NCBI RefSeq assembly: GCF_900187425.1
Contig: NZ_FYDJ01000006.1
Location: forward strand, 62,001-126,000
Origin: Pseudomonas sp. Irchel s3h14
GTDB lineage: Bacteria > Pseudomonadota > Gammaproteobacteria > Pseudomonadales > Pseudomonadaceae
Direction of reading: 5' to 3'
DNA length: 64,000 nt
Part shown: piece after piece, positions 20,092-28,369 of the stretch
Layout: each line of letters begins with the position of its first letter
How positions within the stretch are numbered: position 1 is the stretch's first letter
The notes under the pieces: model-generated
Databases searched by the model: none
What the model was told of the DNA's origin: nothing
The model's input: the letters and a program-made list of their open reading frames with translations, nothing else
Translations under genes and position numbers: made by a program

Positions 20092-21443
20092 GACTCGACC
20101 TCCAGACCAAACGGCAGGGGTTTGATGGGGGCCTGAGCCCGAAGCCTGCCGATGTCGGACACGCAGCGCTGGCTTTCGCAGGCAATGATTTCCGCGGCGG
20201 CGGCGCCACACATCCGTCCCTGACAGCGGCCCATGCCGACCCGGCAATGCGCCTTGACCCGGTTGATCTCCCAATGACCCTCGCGCACTACTTGGCGGAT
20301 GTCGCCGGCCCGCACTTCTTCGCAGCGGCAGATCATCACGTCATTCGGGGTATCGGCGGCCCAGCGCTCGGGAAAGACGAAGGCCCGTTCCAGACCTTGG
20401 CGGAAGGTATCGATCCGCCCCAGCGCCTGCTCCAATTGCGCCCCACGTTGCGGCGGGATCAGGTAACCGATGTCTTCGAGCAACGCCAGAGCCGCGCGTT
20501 CGCCGGCCATTTCCGCCGCGTCGGCGCCCATGATGCCGGCGCCGTCACCGGCCAGGTAAACCTCGGCGACACTGCTGCGTCCGGCGCTGTCACGTTGCGG
20601 CAGCCAGGCGCGGTTGAGCGGGTTCCAGGTGAATTCACAGCCGAGCAGATCGGCGAGTTGGGTTTCACTGCGCAGGCCGTGGGCGAAGGCGACGGCGTCG
20701 CAATCGAGTGGCTGTTCACCCTTTGAGTTGGACCAGTTCAGCGATTGCACACGTTGTTCGCCATTGATGCGTTTCAGGCTGACGCCCTGATGCACCGGGA
20801 TGCCATGAGCGGTCAGCCAACTGCGGTAATAGATGCCTTTGGCCAGGGTGGCCGGTTGCGAGAGCAGGCCGGGCAGGGCGCTGGCCTGAGCGCTGAATGG
20901 CGAGCTGTCGAGCACAGCGACCACCTTTGCACCGGCCTTGGCGTATTGATACGCCACCAGGTACAGCAACGGACCACTGCCAGCGAACACCACGCGTTCA
21001 CCGATGGCGCAGCCTTGAAACTTGAGGGCGATCTGCGCTGCGCCGAGGCTGTAGACCCCCGGAAGGGTCCAGCCCGGTACCGGCAGAATCCGGTCGGTGG
21101 CGCCCGTGGCGACGATCACCCGGGAGAACGCCAGCCGCGCGGCGTGGCCCTCATGCAAGGTGTCGAGCGCACCGTCCTCGGCGTTCCATACCAGGGTTTC
21201 GGGACGGTAGTCGAGTTGCTCGCGCAGCGCGTCGATCGTCTGATGCAACGCGTTGGCCTTGCCGGCTTCGAAGCCATACAGCTTGACCGGTGAACGCTTG
21301 AAGTTTGCCGGTTGGCGACGATAAATCTGCCCGCCACCGCGTGCTGCTTCGTCCAGCAGCACCGGGCGAACGCCGTGGGCGACCAATGTTTGCGCTGCAC
21401 GAATGCCGGCGGGTCCCGCACCGATGATGACTACAGGTTTCAT
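20088..21443 (-). CDS. FAD/NAD-binding Fe-S dehydrogenase subunit (HcnB/OoxA-like)
   Basis: 451 residues from ATG 21443. Two dinucleotide-binding regions (VVIIGAGPAGIRAAQTL near the start, RVVFAGSGPLLYLVAYQYAK about residue 150) match pyridine-nucleotide disulfide oxidoreductases. A C-terminal BFD-like 2Fe-2S domain has four cysteines in MICRCEEV...CRVGMGRCQGRMCG. This is the alpha subunit of heteromeric dehydrogenases such as opine oxidase, D-hydroxyproline dehydrogenase and HCN synthase. A REP doublet separates it from the small ferredoxin-like gene upstream. Confidence 0.9.
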   Translation of the reverse strand: MKPVVIIGAGPAGIRAAQTLVAHGVRPVLLDEAARGGGQIYRRQPANFKRSPVKLYGFEAGKANALHQTIDALREQLDYRPETLVWNAEDGALDTLHEGHAARLAFSRVIVATGATDRILPVPGWTLPGVYSLGAAQIALKFQGCAIGERVVFAGSGPLLYLVAYQYAKAGAKVVAVLDSSPFSAQASALPGLLSQPATLAKGIYYRSWLTAHGIPVHQGVSLKRINGEQRVQSLNWSNSKGEQPLDCDAVAFAHGLRSETQLADLLGCEFTWNPLNRAWLPQRDSAGRSSVAEVYLAGDGAGIMGADAAEMAGERAALALLEDIGYLIPPQRGAQLEQALGRIDTFRQGLERAFVFPERWAADTPNDVMICRCEEVRAGDIRQVVREGHWEINRVKAHCRVGMGRCQGRMCGAAAAEIIACESQRCVSDIGRLRAQAPIKPLPFGLEVES

Positions 21444-21474
21444 ACCCACCTCAAATGTGAACGCCGCTGAACCC

Positions 21475-21566
21475 CTGTGGGAGCGGGCTTGCTCGCGAAG
21501 ACTGCGGCCCATTCAACATTGATGCTGGCAGACAGTCCGCTTTCGCGAGCAAGCCCGCTCCCACAG
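21475..21566. repeat. REP doublet inside the dehydrogenase operon
   Basis: CTGTGGGAGCGGGCTTGCTC and its inverse ending CAAGCCCGCTCCCACAG frame a 92-base element. It lies in the 196-base gap between two subunit genes that otherwise belong to one tight operon. A half-REP (CCGCTCCCACAGGGG) follows at about 21599-21613. Confidence 0.9.
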
Positions 21567-21639
21567 TTGATTGAGGTATGCCGCATTATTTGTGACCCGC
21601 TCCCACAGGGGATTGGGTTTCTGCAGGGAGAGTTGGTGT

Positions 21640-21930
21640 TCATAGGGATCGTCCCGGTTCGCGACTGACCTGCTGCCCGGCTTCGAGCAACGTCGAGCAG
21701 GCGCGCACGCGCCGGCCATCGCCCAGACGAACCCAGCAGTCCTGACACGCACCCATCATGCAAAACCCGGCGCGGGGTTCGGCGCTGAAGTCGCTGCCAC
21801 GCAAGTGTTCGCTGCAGGTCAGCACCGCCGTCAGCAAGGTGTCGCCGAGCAGGCCGGTGGCCGGTGTGCCGTCGAGGGTAAAGTCCAGGGCCGGGCGGTC
21901 GCCTTCAGCCAGTCGTTTCAGCAGAGCCAT
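21640..21930 (-). CDS. Small 2Fe-2S ferredoxin-like subunit (HcnA-like)
   Basis: 96 residues. The cluster ligands lie in CSEHLRGSDF, CMMGACQDCWV and VRACSTLLEAG, the plant-type 2Fe-2S arrangement seen in HcnA and the gamma subunits of opine or hydroxyproline dehydrogenases. It passes electrons from the flavin subunits, probably toward the respiratory chain. It follows the permease gene by seven bases, so it belongs to the ABC transporter operon; the next subunit gene is displaced by a REP doublet. Confidence 0.9.
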   Translation of the reverse strand: MALLKRLAEGDRPALDFTLDGTPATGLLGDTLLTAVLTCSEHLRGSDFSAEPRAGFCMMGACQDCWVRLGDGRRVRACSTLLEAGQQVSREPGRSL

Positions 21931-21937
21931 GGCGCCC

Positions 21938-22732
21938 TCATTGTTTACCCACCAGAACCCGATCCAGGCCGTAGACCCGGTCGAGCAAAATCATCGTCAG
22001 CGCGGTCAGCCCAATCACCAGTGCCGACACCGCCGCCATCATCGGATCGATGGATTCGGTGGCGTACACGTACATCCGCACCGGCAAGGTTTGCGTGGCT
22101 GGCGAGGTGACGAAAATCGACAGCGTGACCTCGTCAAAACTGTTGATGAACGCCAGCAACCAGCCACCGGCCACTCCCGGCAGAATCATCGGCAAGGTGA
22201 TTTCCCTGAACAGCGTGAAGCGCCCGGCACCGAGCGATTGCGCGGCGTGTTCGGCGCTGCGATCCAGGCCGATGGCCGACGCCAGCACCAGTCGCAGTAC
22301 GTACGGTGTGATCACCAGCACGTGGGCGAAAATCAGCCAGGCGAAGCTGCCGTTGACGCCCATCAGCGCAAACAAGCGCAGCAATGCGACACCCAGCACC
22401 AAGTGCGGAATGATGATCGGCGACAGGAACAGACCATTGAAAAAATCCCGGCCGGGGAACTCGAAGCGCGTGATCGCCAGCGCCGCCGGCACCGCAATCA
22501 GCGTCGCCAGACTGGCGGCGCAGAACGCCAGGATCAGGCTGTTGTAGAACGCATCGACAAAGTCAGCACGCTCGAACACTGCGCGGAACCAACGCAGGGA
22601 AAACTCCGTGGTCGGCAGGCTCAGGGTGTTTTCCGGGGTGAAGGCCACGAGGCAAACCACCACCAGCGGCGCCAGCATGAACAGCACCACCAGGGTATGG
22701 AACAGCAGGGCGAAAGGACCGTTCTTGGACAT
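21938..22732 (-). CDS. ABC transporter permease (PotC-like)
   Basis: A 264-residue inner-membrane permease with about six helices. The EAA coupling loop reads EHAAQSLGAGRFTLFREITLPMILPG and contacts the ATPase. It resembles PotC/SpuH of polyamine-type importers. It is six bases downstream of the partner permease and seven bases upstream of the ferredoxin-like subunit, tying import and oxidation of the same compound into one transcript. Confidence 0.92.
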   Translation of the reverse strand: MSKNGPFALLFHTLVVLFMLAPLVVVCLVAFTPENTLSLPTTEFSLRWFRAVFERADFVDAFYNSLILAFCAASLATLIAVPAALAITRFEFPGRDFFNGLFLSPIIIPHLVLGVALLRLFALMGVNGSFAWLIFAHVLVITPYVLRLVLASAIGLDRSAEHAAQSLGAGRFTLFREITLPMILPGVAGGWLLAFINSFDEVTLSIFVTSPATQTLPVRMYVYATESIDPMMAAVSALVIGLTALTMILLDRVYGLDRVLVGKQ

Positions 22733-22738
22733 GACGAG

Positions 22739-23608
22739 TTATCCCAATGACTTCTTGTAGCGGCCTTCGATCATCCGGTTCCACGACAGCATGATCAGCA
22801 GGTTGAGCAACAGCAGGGCCACGGCGATGGCCGCGCCCATCGGCCAGTTGAGCTCCGACAGGTACTGGTCATAGATCAGCGTGGCGACCATTTTTATCCG
22901 GCGCCCGCCAAGCAGGCCGGGAATGGCAAACGAACTGGCGGCGAGACCGAACACGATCAAGGTGCCCGAGAGCACGCCAGGCATGATCTGCGGCAGCACC
23001 ACTTGGCGCATCACGGTGAAGTGGCTGGCACCGAGAGACATCGCGGCCTGCTCGGCGGCCGGGTCGAGTTTTTGCAGCGAGGTCCAGACCGGAATGATCA
23101 TGAACGGCAGCATCACGTGGACCAGCGCAATCACTACCGCGAACGGCGTGTACAGCAGCTTCATCGGCGAGCCGCCGAAGGCTTGCAGGGTCTGGTTGAC
23201 CAGGCCGTCGGCACCCAGCAACAGGCTCCAGCCGAAGGCACGCACCACCACCGAAATCAACAGCGGGGTGAGGATCAGAATCAGGAAAATCGAGCGCCAC
23301 GGCGTGCCCATGCGGCTGAGGATGTAGGCCTCGGGCACGCCGATCACCACGCAGAGCAGGGTGGTCAGGGCGCTGATCCACATCGTGCGCAGAAAGATTT
23401 CGTAGAAATACGGGTCACCCAACAGGCTGCTGTAGTGACCGAGGGTGTAGGCGTCGCTGTTGATCCCCGAGCTGTAGTCGAAGACGTTGAACGACAGCAC
23501 CAAGGTCAGCAGCAGCGGGATAACCAGCAGGCTGAGGTATAAGGCCAGGGCCGGTGCCGACAGCCAGTAACCCTGGCGTCCCTGGCGAATGGCGACAAGC
23601 GTACTCAT
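22739..23608 (-). CDS. ABC transporter permease (PotB-like)
   Basis: 289 residues from ATG 23608, which overlaps the stop of the ATPase gene (ATGA). About six transmembrane helices are present, with the EAA loop in EQAAMSLGASHFTVMRQVVLPQIMPG. The open frame extends further upstream, but that part is antisense-like within the ATPase gene. It pairs with the 21938-22732 permease as a heterodimer. Confidence 0.92.
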   Translation of the reverse strand: MSTLVAIRQGRQGYWLSAPALALYLSLLVIPLLLTLVLSFNVFDYSSGINSDAYTLGHYSSLLGDPYFYEIFLRTMWISALTTLLCVVIGVPEAYILSRMGTPWRSIFLILILTPLLISVVVRAFGWSLLLGADGLVNQTLQAFGGSPMKLLYTPFAVVIALVHVMLPFMIIPVWTSLQKLDPAAEQAAMSLGASHFTVMRQVVLPQIMPGVLSGTLIVFGLAASSFAIPGLLGGRRIKMVATLIYDQYLSELNWPMGAAIAVALLLLNLLIMLSWNRMIEGRYKKSLG

Positions 23609-24624
23609 GCCGGCACCTCGTCGACACTCAGCACCCGCAGCAACGTCGCGTCCCAGTCGAGCCCGACCGCCGTGCCTTCGGTCAGCGGTGCCGAACCGTC
23701 GTTGCGGCGCACTACGCTGAGTTCGCCAAGGGTTGTCGATACGCCGTACAACCATTGGCTACCGAGAAAGAAGCGGCTGACGATGTTGCCTTGCAGACGG
23801 CCCTGACCTTTGTCCCGCAGATCGATTTTTTCCGGGCGCAGACTCAGGATCAGTTCGCCGCCACTGCGAACCTGGACCACTCCCGCGCCATCACGCTCGC
23901 CGGGTAGTAAATTGGCCTTGCCGACGAAGCCGGAAATGAACTCGGTGCGCGGGTGTTCGTAAAGGGTGTAGGGCGCGTCGATCTGGGTGATGCGGCCAGC
24001 CTGCATCACCACCACCCGGTCGCTGATGGACAGCGCTTCGGACTGGTCGTGGGTGACCATCAGCGTGGTGATCCCGACTTCGCGCTGGATGCGGCGGATC
24101 TCGAATTGCATCTCTTCGCGCAGGTTGGCGTCGAGGTTGGACAGCGGCTCATCGAGCAGCAGCACCGGCGGCTCGATCACCAGGGCCCGAGCCAATGCAA
24201 CACGCTGCCGCTGGCCACCGGAGAGCTCTCGCGGGTAACGCTCGGCATGCTGGTTGAGGCGCACCAGTTTCAGCACCCGGTCCACTCGCTGCTGCAACTC
24301 GCCGTTGGCCACTTTGCGCATGCGCAGGCCGAAGGCGACGTTGTCTTTCACGGTCATGTGCGGGAACAGCGCGTAACTCTGGAACACCACGCCCAGACCA
24401 CGGCTGGCGGGTTTGGCGTGGGTGATGTCGCGACCGTCCAGCACAATGCGTCCGCTGCTGACTTCAACGAAGCCGGCGATCATTTGCAGGGTGGTGGTTT
24501 TGCCGCATCCGGAGGGGCCGAGCAGCGAGACGAACTCGCCTTTCTCGACCGAGAGGTTGGTGGCAACGACGGCGTCGATCTCACCGTAGCGTTTGCCGAG
24601 TCCTTCAAGTTGCACAAAAGCCAT
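23605..24624 (-). CDS. ABC transporter ATP-binding protein (PotA-like)
   Basis: 339 residues with Walker A GPSGCGKTTTL, Q-loop VVFQSYALFPHMTV, signature LSGGQRQRVALARAL, Walker B VLLLDEPLSNLDA and switch histidine VTHDQSEA. The C-terminal TOBE domain covers about 260-335. It is the first gene of the seven-gene import/dehydrogenase operon and is divergent from the IclR-type regulator across 244 bases. Substrate class is polyamine/amine-like by family only. Confidence 0.93.
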   Translation of the reverse strand: MAFVQLEGLGKRYGEIDAVVATNLSVEKGEFVSLLGPSGCGKTTTLQMIAGFVEVSSGRIVLDGRDITHAKPASRGLGVVFQSYALFPHMTVKDNVAFGLRMRKVANGELQQRVDRVLKLVRLNQHAERYPRELSGGQRQRVALARALVIEPPVLLLDEPLSNLDANLREEMQFEIRRIQREVGITTLMVTHDQSEALSISDRVVVMQAGRITQIDAPYTLYEHPRTEFISGFVGKANLLPGERDGAGVVQVRSGGELILSLRPEKIDLRDKGQGRLQGNIVSRFFLGSQWLYGVSTTLGELSVVRRNDGSAPLTEGTAVGLDWDATLLRVLSVDEVPA

Positions 24625-24868
24625 AACTGCGCTCCACCTGAGATTGTTATGCGTCGCCCGAAGGCGCGCTTTTTTGTATGGGCAGATACGAAAAGGTCTT
24701 GCTGGGTGCGTTGGCGCTCGACTTCAGCCGGCTGCCGCTGTTGTTCGAATCGCCCCTGTCTGGACGCAGAGTAGGACGAAGAATAGGATGGGCTCAATGG
24801 CCTATTTCACTGAAGCGATGACTATTTTCAGTTTCATTCGGTGAGTAAATTAATACTCGAGAAAACCC

Positions 24869-25705
24869 ATGACAGATTCCATTGAGCGGAATGAAAGCAA
24901 AAGTGATGTCGGTGTTGGCGCAGTCTCCAGACTGTTTGCCGTGCTGCGCAGTCTGGGTGACACCGTTGAGGGTGGGGAGCGGGTGACGCAACTGGCCCAG
25001 CGCATCGGTTTGTCACAACCGACCACGCACCGATTGCTGCGCAGCCTGATGGATGAGGGCATGGTCGAGCAGGATGCGCGCAGCAAACGCTATCGCTTGA
25101 GTCTGGAGTTTTTTGCGCTGGCGGCCCGCGCCGGGAACACCGGAAACCTGCGCGAACTGGTGCGTCCGGCGCTGCTGCGGCTGTCGGCATCGTTGGGGGA
25201 TTCGTTGTTCTTGCTGGCGCGCAGTGGCTTTGATGCGATCTGCCTGGATCGCAGCGAAGGGCCGTTTCCGATCCGCACCTTTACCGGTGACATTGGTGGG
25301 CGGGTGGCGCTGGGTGTGGGGCAGGGTAGCCTGGCGATTCTTGCGTTTTTGCCGGAGGAAGAGCGCGACACGGTGATTCACTACAACTTGCCGCGGCTCA
25401 AGGATTTCCACCTGTACGACGAGGTGTTCCTGCGCTCGGAAGTCGAGAATGTGCGCAAACTGGGTTACGCCGGGCGCAACACCGGCGTGTTGCAGGGCAT
25501 GGCCGGGGTGGCGGTGCCGATTCTGGATCGTGAAGGGCGGGCCGTGGCGGCACTGAGTGTGGCGACCGTGAGTGATCGGCTGGGGCCGGATCGCTTGCCG
25601 ACGGTGGTCGAAATGCTGAAGCGTGAAGCGGCGCTGATCGGGCCGCGGATCAATCCGTTCGACCCGTTGCTGCGCCGGCCTTCGCAAGTGTTCGGGCAGG
25701 GCTGA
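24869..25705 (+). CDS. IclR-family transcriptional regulator
   Basis: 278 residues. The N-terminal winged helix (residues 15-75) includes TQLAQRIGLSQPTTHRLLRS; the C-terminal effector domain includes GRVALGVGQGSLAILAFLPE and GVAVPILDREGRAVAALSVA. Divergent position makes it the likely regulator of the ABC/dehydrogenase operon, with the operon's substrate or product as ligand. An imperfect inverted repeat (TTTCACTGAA and TTTTCAGTTTC) at about 24804-24835 is a candidate operator. Confidence 0.92.
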   Translation: MTDSIERNESKSDVGVGAVSRLFAVLRSLGDTVEGGERVTQLAQRIGLSQPTTHRLLRSLMDEGMVEQDARSKRYRLSLEFFALAARAGNTGNLRELVRPALLRLSASLGDSLFLLARSGFDAICLDRSEGPFPIRTFTGDIGGRVALGVGQGSLAILAFLPEEERDTVIHYNLPRLKDFHLYDEVFLRSEVENVRKLGYAGRNTGVLQGMAGVAVPILDREGRAVAALSVATVSDRLGPDRLPTVVEMLKREAALIGPRINPFDPLLRRPSQVFGQG

Positions 25706-25742
25706 AACCGCCACAACTCCCACAGGGGGATTGGTGGTGTGG

Positions 25743-26495
25743 TCAGAACTGGACGGTTTGCTTGAGCATCTGCGCCGCCGGCGTATCGCTCGGACTGACC
25801 ATCGCGTAGTTATACCCGCCCCCCGACCAGTACTCGGCCTGCAACTCGCCATCGCTGCGACTGCCCCTCGGTAACAGGTAGTTTTTCGGTCCCGGTGGGC
25901 GGACGTAGAAGCTGATCTTGTGCCCGCTTTGATCCTCGTAAACCACCATCGCCGCCGGCCCTTGCTCGGTGCTCAGCAAGCGTCCGCTGACCGGTTTGAA
26001 ACCGGCGCCCGAGAGGTCAGGCAAGCGATTGGCCTGAGTGAAATAGCGGTCGAGCCAACCCTGCATATCACCGTCGTCGCTGACTTTGTAATCGGCCGGC
26101 AGGATGCCTTGCTGGGCAATCAGGCGATAGGCCTGCAGGGCATCGGTCATCGGCAGTTGGGCACTGATGAGCGTCATTTCCCGGGCTTGCCAGCCGCTGA
26201 ACCCGCCGACGCTGACCGCGATCAGCAACACGGCAGCGCTGGTCAGGTGACGGCGAGATTGTCGTTTGAGGCGTTGGCGAATCAGCGCCGGGTCGAGGTC
26301 CGGGTTGGCCGGTTGCTGCAGGGCACCGCTCAATGCCGCGCGCAATTGCTGGGCGTCCTGCTGCCAGGCACGCACTTGGGCAGCCACTTCAGCGTTGCTG
26401 GCCAGAAAAGTCTCCACCAGACGTCGGTCGGCATCGCTGAGTTGCTGGTCGACGTAGGCGTGCAGGTCACGCTCGCTTGGGGGCATGCTGATCAT
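25743..26495 (-). CDS. Anti-sigma factor (transmembrane, ECF partner)
   Basis: 250 residues. A cytoplasmic anti-sigma domain at the N-terminus (DLHAYVDQQLSDADRRLVETFL) is followed by one membrane helix near residues 84-103 (LTSAAVLLIAVSVGGFSGW) and a periplasmic part ending VQF. The HxxxCxxC zinc motif of ZAS domains is absent. The start overlaps the sigma factor stop (ATGA). The protein should hold the ECF sigma factor inactive until a periplasmic or redox signal arrives. Confidence 0.88.
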   Translation of the reverse strand: MISMPPSERDLHAYVDQQLSDADRRLVETFLASNAEVAAQVRAWQQDAQQLRAALSGALQQPANPDLDPALIRQRLKRQSRRHLTSAAVLLIAVSVGGFSGWQAREMTLISAQLPMTDALQAYRLIAQQGILPADYKVSDDGDMQGWLDRYFTQANRLPDLSGAGFKPVSGRLLSTEQGPAAMVVYEDQSGHKISFYVRPPGPKNYLLPRGSRSDGELQAEYWSGGGYNYAMVSPSDTPAAQMLKQTVQF

Positions 26496-26998
26496 TTGAG
26501 TCTCCGCAGAGAAGGGCGGGTGATTTCGCCGTCGCTCAACTGGCGCAAGGCTTGGCGGGCACGGGACAGGCGGGACATTACGGTGCCGGTGGGGACGTCG
26601 AGAATCTCGGCGACCTCTTTGTAACTCAAGCCTTCGACCGAGACCCAGAGCAGCAGGGCGCGCTGTTCAGTGGTGAGTTGATCGAAGGCTTGCAGGGTCG
26701 ATTGGGCGATCACGGTGCGTTCCACCGACGGCTGTGAATCGTCACGCCCGGTAAAGAATTCGAGCATCCGCGCATAACGCCGGGAGCGCCGGTGAGCATC
26801 GAGAAACTGTCGATACAGAATCGAAAACAACCAGGCGCGCAAGTCGCCCTCGGGGCGTTTGTCGCCCCAACTCGACAGCGCGCGCTCAAGGCAAGACTGC
26901 ACCAGGTCGTCGGCGCTGCTGGGATTGCGCGTCAACGACACGGCAAACCGGCGCAATCTGGGAATGATCTCTCTCAGCTGTTCGTCGATATCGTTCAT
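26492..26998 (-). CDS. ECF RNA polymerase sigma factor
   Basis: 168 residues from ATG 26998; a GTG at 27016 would add six residues and neither has a clear ribosome-binding site. Region 2 includes SSADDLVQSCLERALSSW and DLRAWLFSILYRQFLDAHR; region 4 includes LSYKEVAEILDVPTGTVMSR. It is coupled to its anti-sigma and divergent from a catalase-cytochrome b561 operon. Promoters with matching GGAATA-N15-CGTC lie upstream of both operons, pointing to autoregulation and control of the catalase. A palindromic repeat lies between its promoter and start. Confidence 0.92.
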   Translation of the reverse strand: MNDIDEQLREIIPRLRRFAVSLTRNPSSADDLVQSCLERALSSWGDKRPEGDLRAWLFSILYRQFLDAHRRSRRYARMLEFFTGRDDSQPSVERTVIAQSTLQAFDQLTTEQRALLLWVSVEGLSYKEVAEILDVPTGTVMSRLSRARQALRQLSDGEITRPSLRRLK

Positions 26999-27026
26999 GA
27001 AGTTCTGGCTAGTCACTACGCTAGGG

Positions 27027-27153
27027 GGTGTCCGATCTCACAAATACGTTTCCTTTTTGGCGGCGTCTGTTGTCGCCATACTGCGTTGCCGCTCCTTGCC
27101 TGGCAACAACAGCCACTCGCCAAAAAAGGAACGTATTTGTGAGATCGGACACC
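27027..27153. repeat. Palindromic repeat, CACAAATACGTTCC family, copy 1
   Basis: The arms GGTGTCCGATCTCACAAATA and its inverse close a 127-base element whose core reads TGCGTTGCCGCTCCTTGCC. A longer relative is at 60321-60480. It lies between the ECF promoter of the sigma operon and the sigma coding start. Confidence 0.9.
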
Positions 27154-27158
27154 CGGGA

Positions 27159-27183
27159 GACGCCCGGCATTGGAGGTTATTCC
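27159..27183 (-). promoter_or_regulatory. Candidate ECF promoter of the sigma/anti-sigma operon
   Basis: Reading the minus strand, GGAATA (27183-27178) and CGTC (27162-27159) are separated by 15 bases. The same two boxes with the same spacing stand before the divergent catalase operon. The -10 box is six bases from the edge of the palindromic repeat. Confidence 0.6.
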
Positions 27184-27211
27184 ACGCCTGAAAAAATAAA
27201 TACGGCGCGAT

Positions 27212-27236
27212 GGAATAAACCGCAGTGGGGTTCGTC
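27212..27236 (+). promoter_or_regulatory. Candidate ECF promoter of the catalase operon
   Basis: GGAATA (27212-27217) and CGTC (27233-27236) with a 15-base spacer lie 45 bases before the catalase start. The match to the divergent sigma promoter makes this a probable target of the neighbouring ECF factor. Confidence 0.6.
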
Positions 27237-27280
27237 TGCTTGATCCTTCTCACTTGTGGCCGATGGCCCTGGAGTCTTTC

Positions 27281-28369
27281 ATGGTAGATCGCTCATCACC
27301 GCCAACCCGGCCACCTTTGAGTGCCGCGAGCCTGACATTACGTCTGGCCGGTATTGCTGTGGTGGTTGCCGTCCTGGCCGGGGCTTTTGCCTACGTCAAC
27401 GGCACCTTTGACCCACAGCGCCTGACGCCGAAAAAGCTGATCAACGTGTTGGAAACCAACAACGGGGTGCACCCGGGTTTCCGGCGTAACCACTCCAAAG
27501 GCGTGTGTGTGATCGGGCATTTCGAGAGCAGTGGCGAGGCGCGCAGCTATTCCAGTGCTCAGGTGTTCAATGTAGCGCGGACCCCGGTGGTCGGGCGTTT
27601 CGCATTGCCGGCCGGTAATCCTTATGCGCCAGACAACAGCGTGCCGATCCGCAGCCTGGCGTTGCGATTCAACCAGGCCAACGGCCAGCAATGGCGCACC
27701 GGGATGAACAGCATGCCGGTGTTCCCGGTGGGTACGCCCGAAGCGTTCTACCAATTGCAACAAGCCCAGTCACCGGATCCGGCCACCGGCAAACCGAACC
27801 CGGCTGCCGTGCCAGCGTTCTTCGGTTCGCATCCGGAAGCTGCACCGTTCCTGGCCTGGATCAAAACCGCCAGGCCGTCGGCTAGCTACGTGACGGAAAC
27901 CTACAACAGCGTCAATGCGTTTTACCTGGTGAACGCGGCCGGGCAACGGCAAGCGGTGCGCTGGAGCATGGTGCCCGTCGCTCAGGATGCAGCGGGTGCT
28001 ACGGCGCCCGAAGGGGGGGAATTCCTGGAGAAAGACCTGGTTCAGCGCATTTCCGCAGGGCCGCTGCGTTGGCAGCTGAACATCACACTGGCCAACCCTG
28101 GCGATCCGGTCAACGACGCCAGCAAGGCCTGGCCCGAGGGTCGCAAAGTGTTGAACGCCGGCACTCTGGTGCTCGAAAGCACCCAGCCACAACTCAATGG
28201 CGAGTGCCGGGACATCAACTACGACCCGCTGGTACTGCCCGCCGGCATAGAAGGTTCCGACGACCCATTGCTCGCCGCTCGTTCAGCGGGGTACGCCACT
28301 TCCTACTTGCGTCGTACCAGCGAAGTCAGCCAGTTGCCCGCTGCTAATAAACAGGAGTCTCGTCAATGA
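27281..28369 (+). CDS. Catalase-family peroxidase (SrpA-like, membrane-anchored)
   Basis: 362 residues from ATG 27281 (GGAG seven bases upstream). An N-terminal helix (LRLAGIAVVVAVLAGAFAYV) exports or anchors it. The heme-catalase core begins with the distal histidine in NNGVHPGFRRNHSKGVC. Members of this small-catalase group act as periplasmic peroxidases. The next gene, a cytochrome b561, overlaps by four bases, suggesting that quinol electrons feed the peroxidase. The operon is likely under the adjacent ECF sigma factor. Confidence 0.9.
   Translation: MVDRSSPPTRPPLSAASLTLRLAGIAVVVAVLAGAFAYVNGTFDPQRLTPKKLINVLETNNGVHPGFRRNHSKGVCVIGHFESSGEARSYSSAQVFNVARTPVVGRFALPAGNPYAPDNSVPIRSLALRFNQANGQQWRTGMNSMPVFPVGTPEAFYQLQQAQSPDPATGKPNPAAVPAFFGSHPEAAPFLAWIKTARPSASYVTETYNSVNAFYLVNAAGQRQAVRWSMVPVAQDAAGATAPEGGEFLEKDLVQRISAGPLRWQLNITLANPGDPVNDASKAWPEGRKVLNAGTLVLESTQPQLNGECRDINYDPLVLPAGIEGSDDPLLAARSAGYATSYLRRTSEVSQLPAANKQESRQ

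Noticed and set aside
18976..21930. Hydrogen cyanide synthase hcnABC
   Set aside because: The subunits are of the HcnABC type, but the set is embedded in an ABC-importer operon with an IclR regulator and split by a REP doublet. Opine or amino-acid dehydrogenase is the better generic call.
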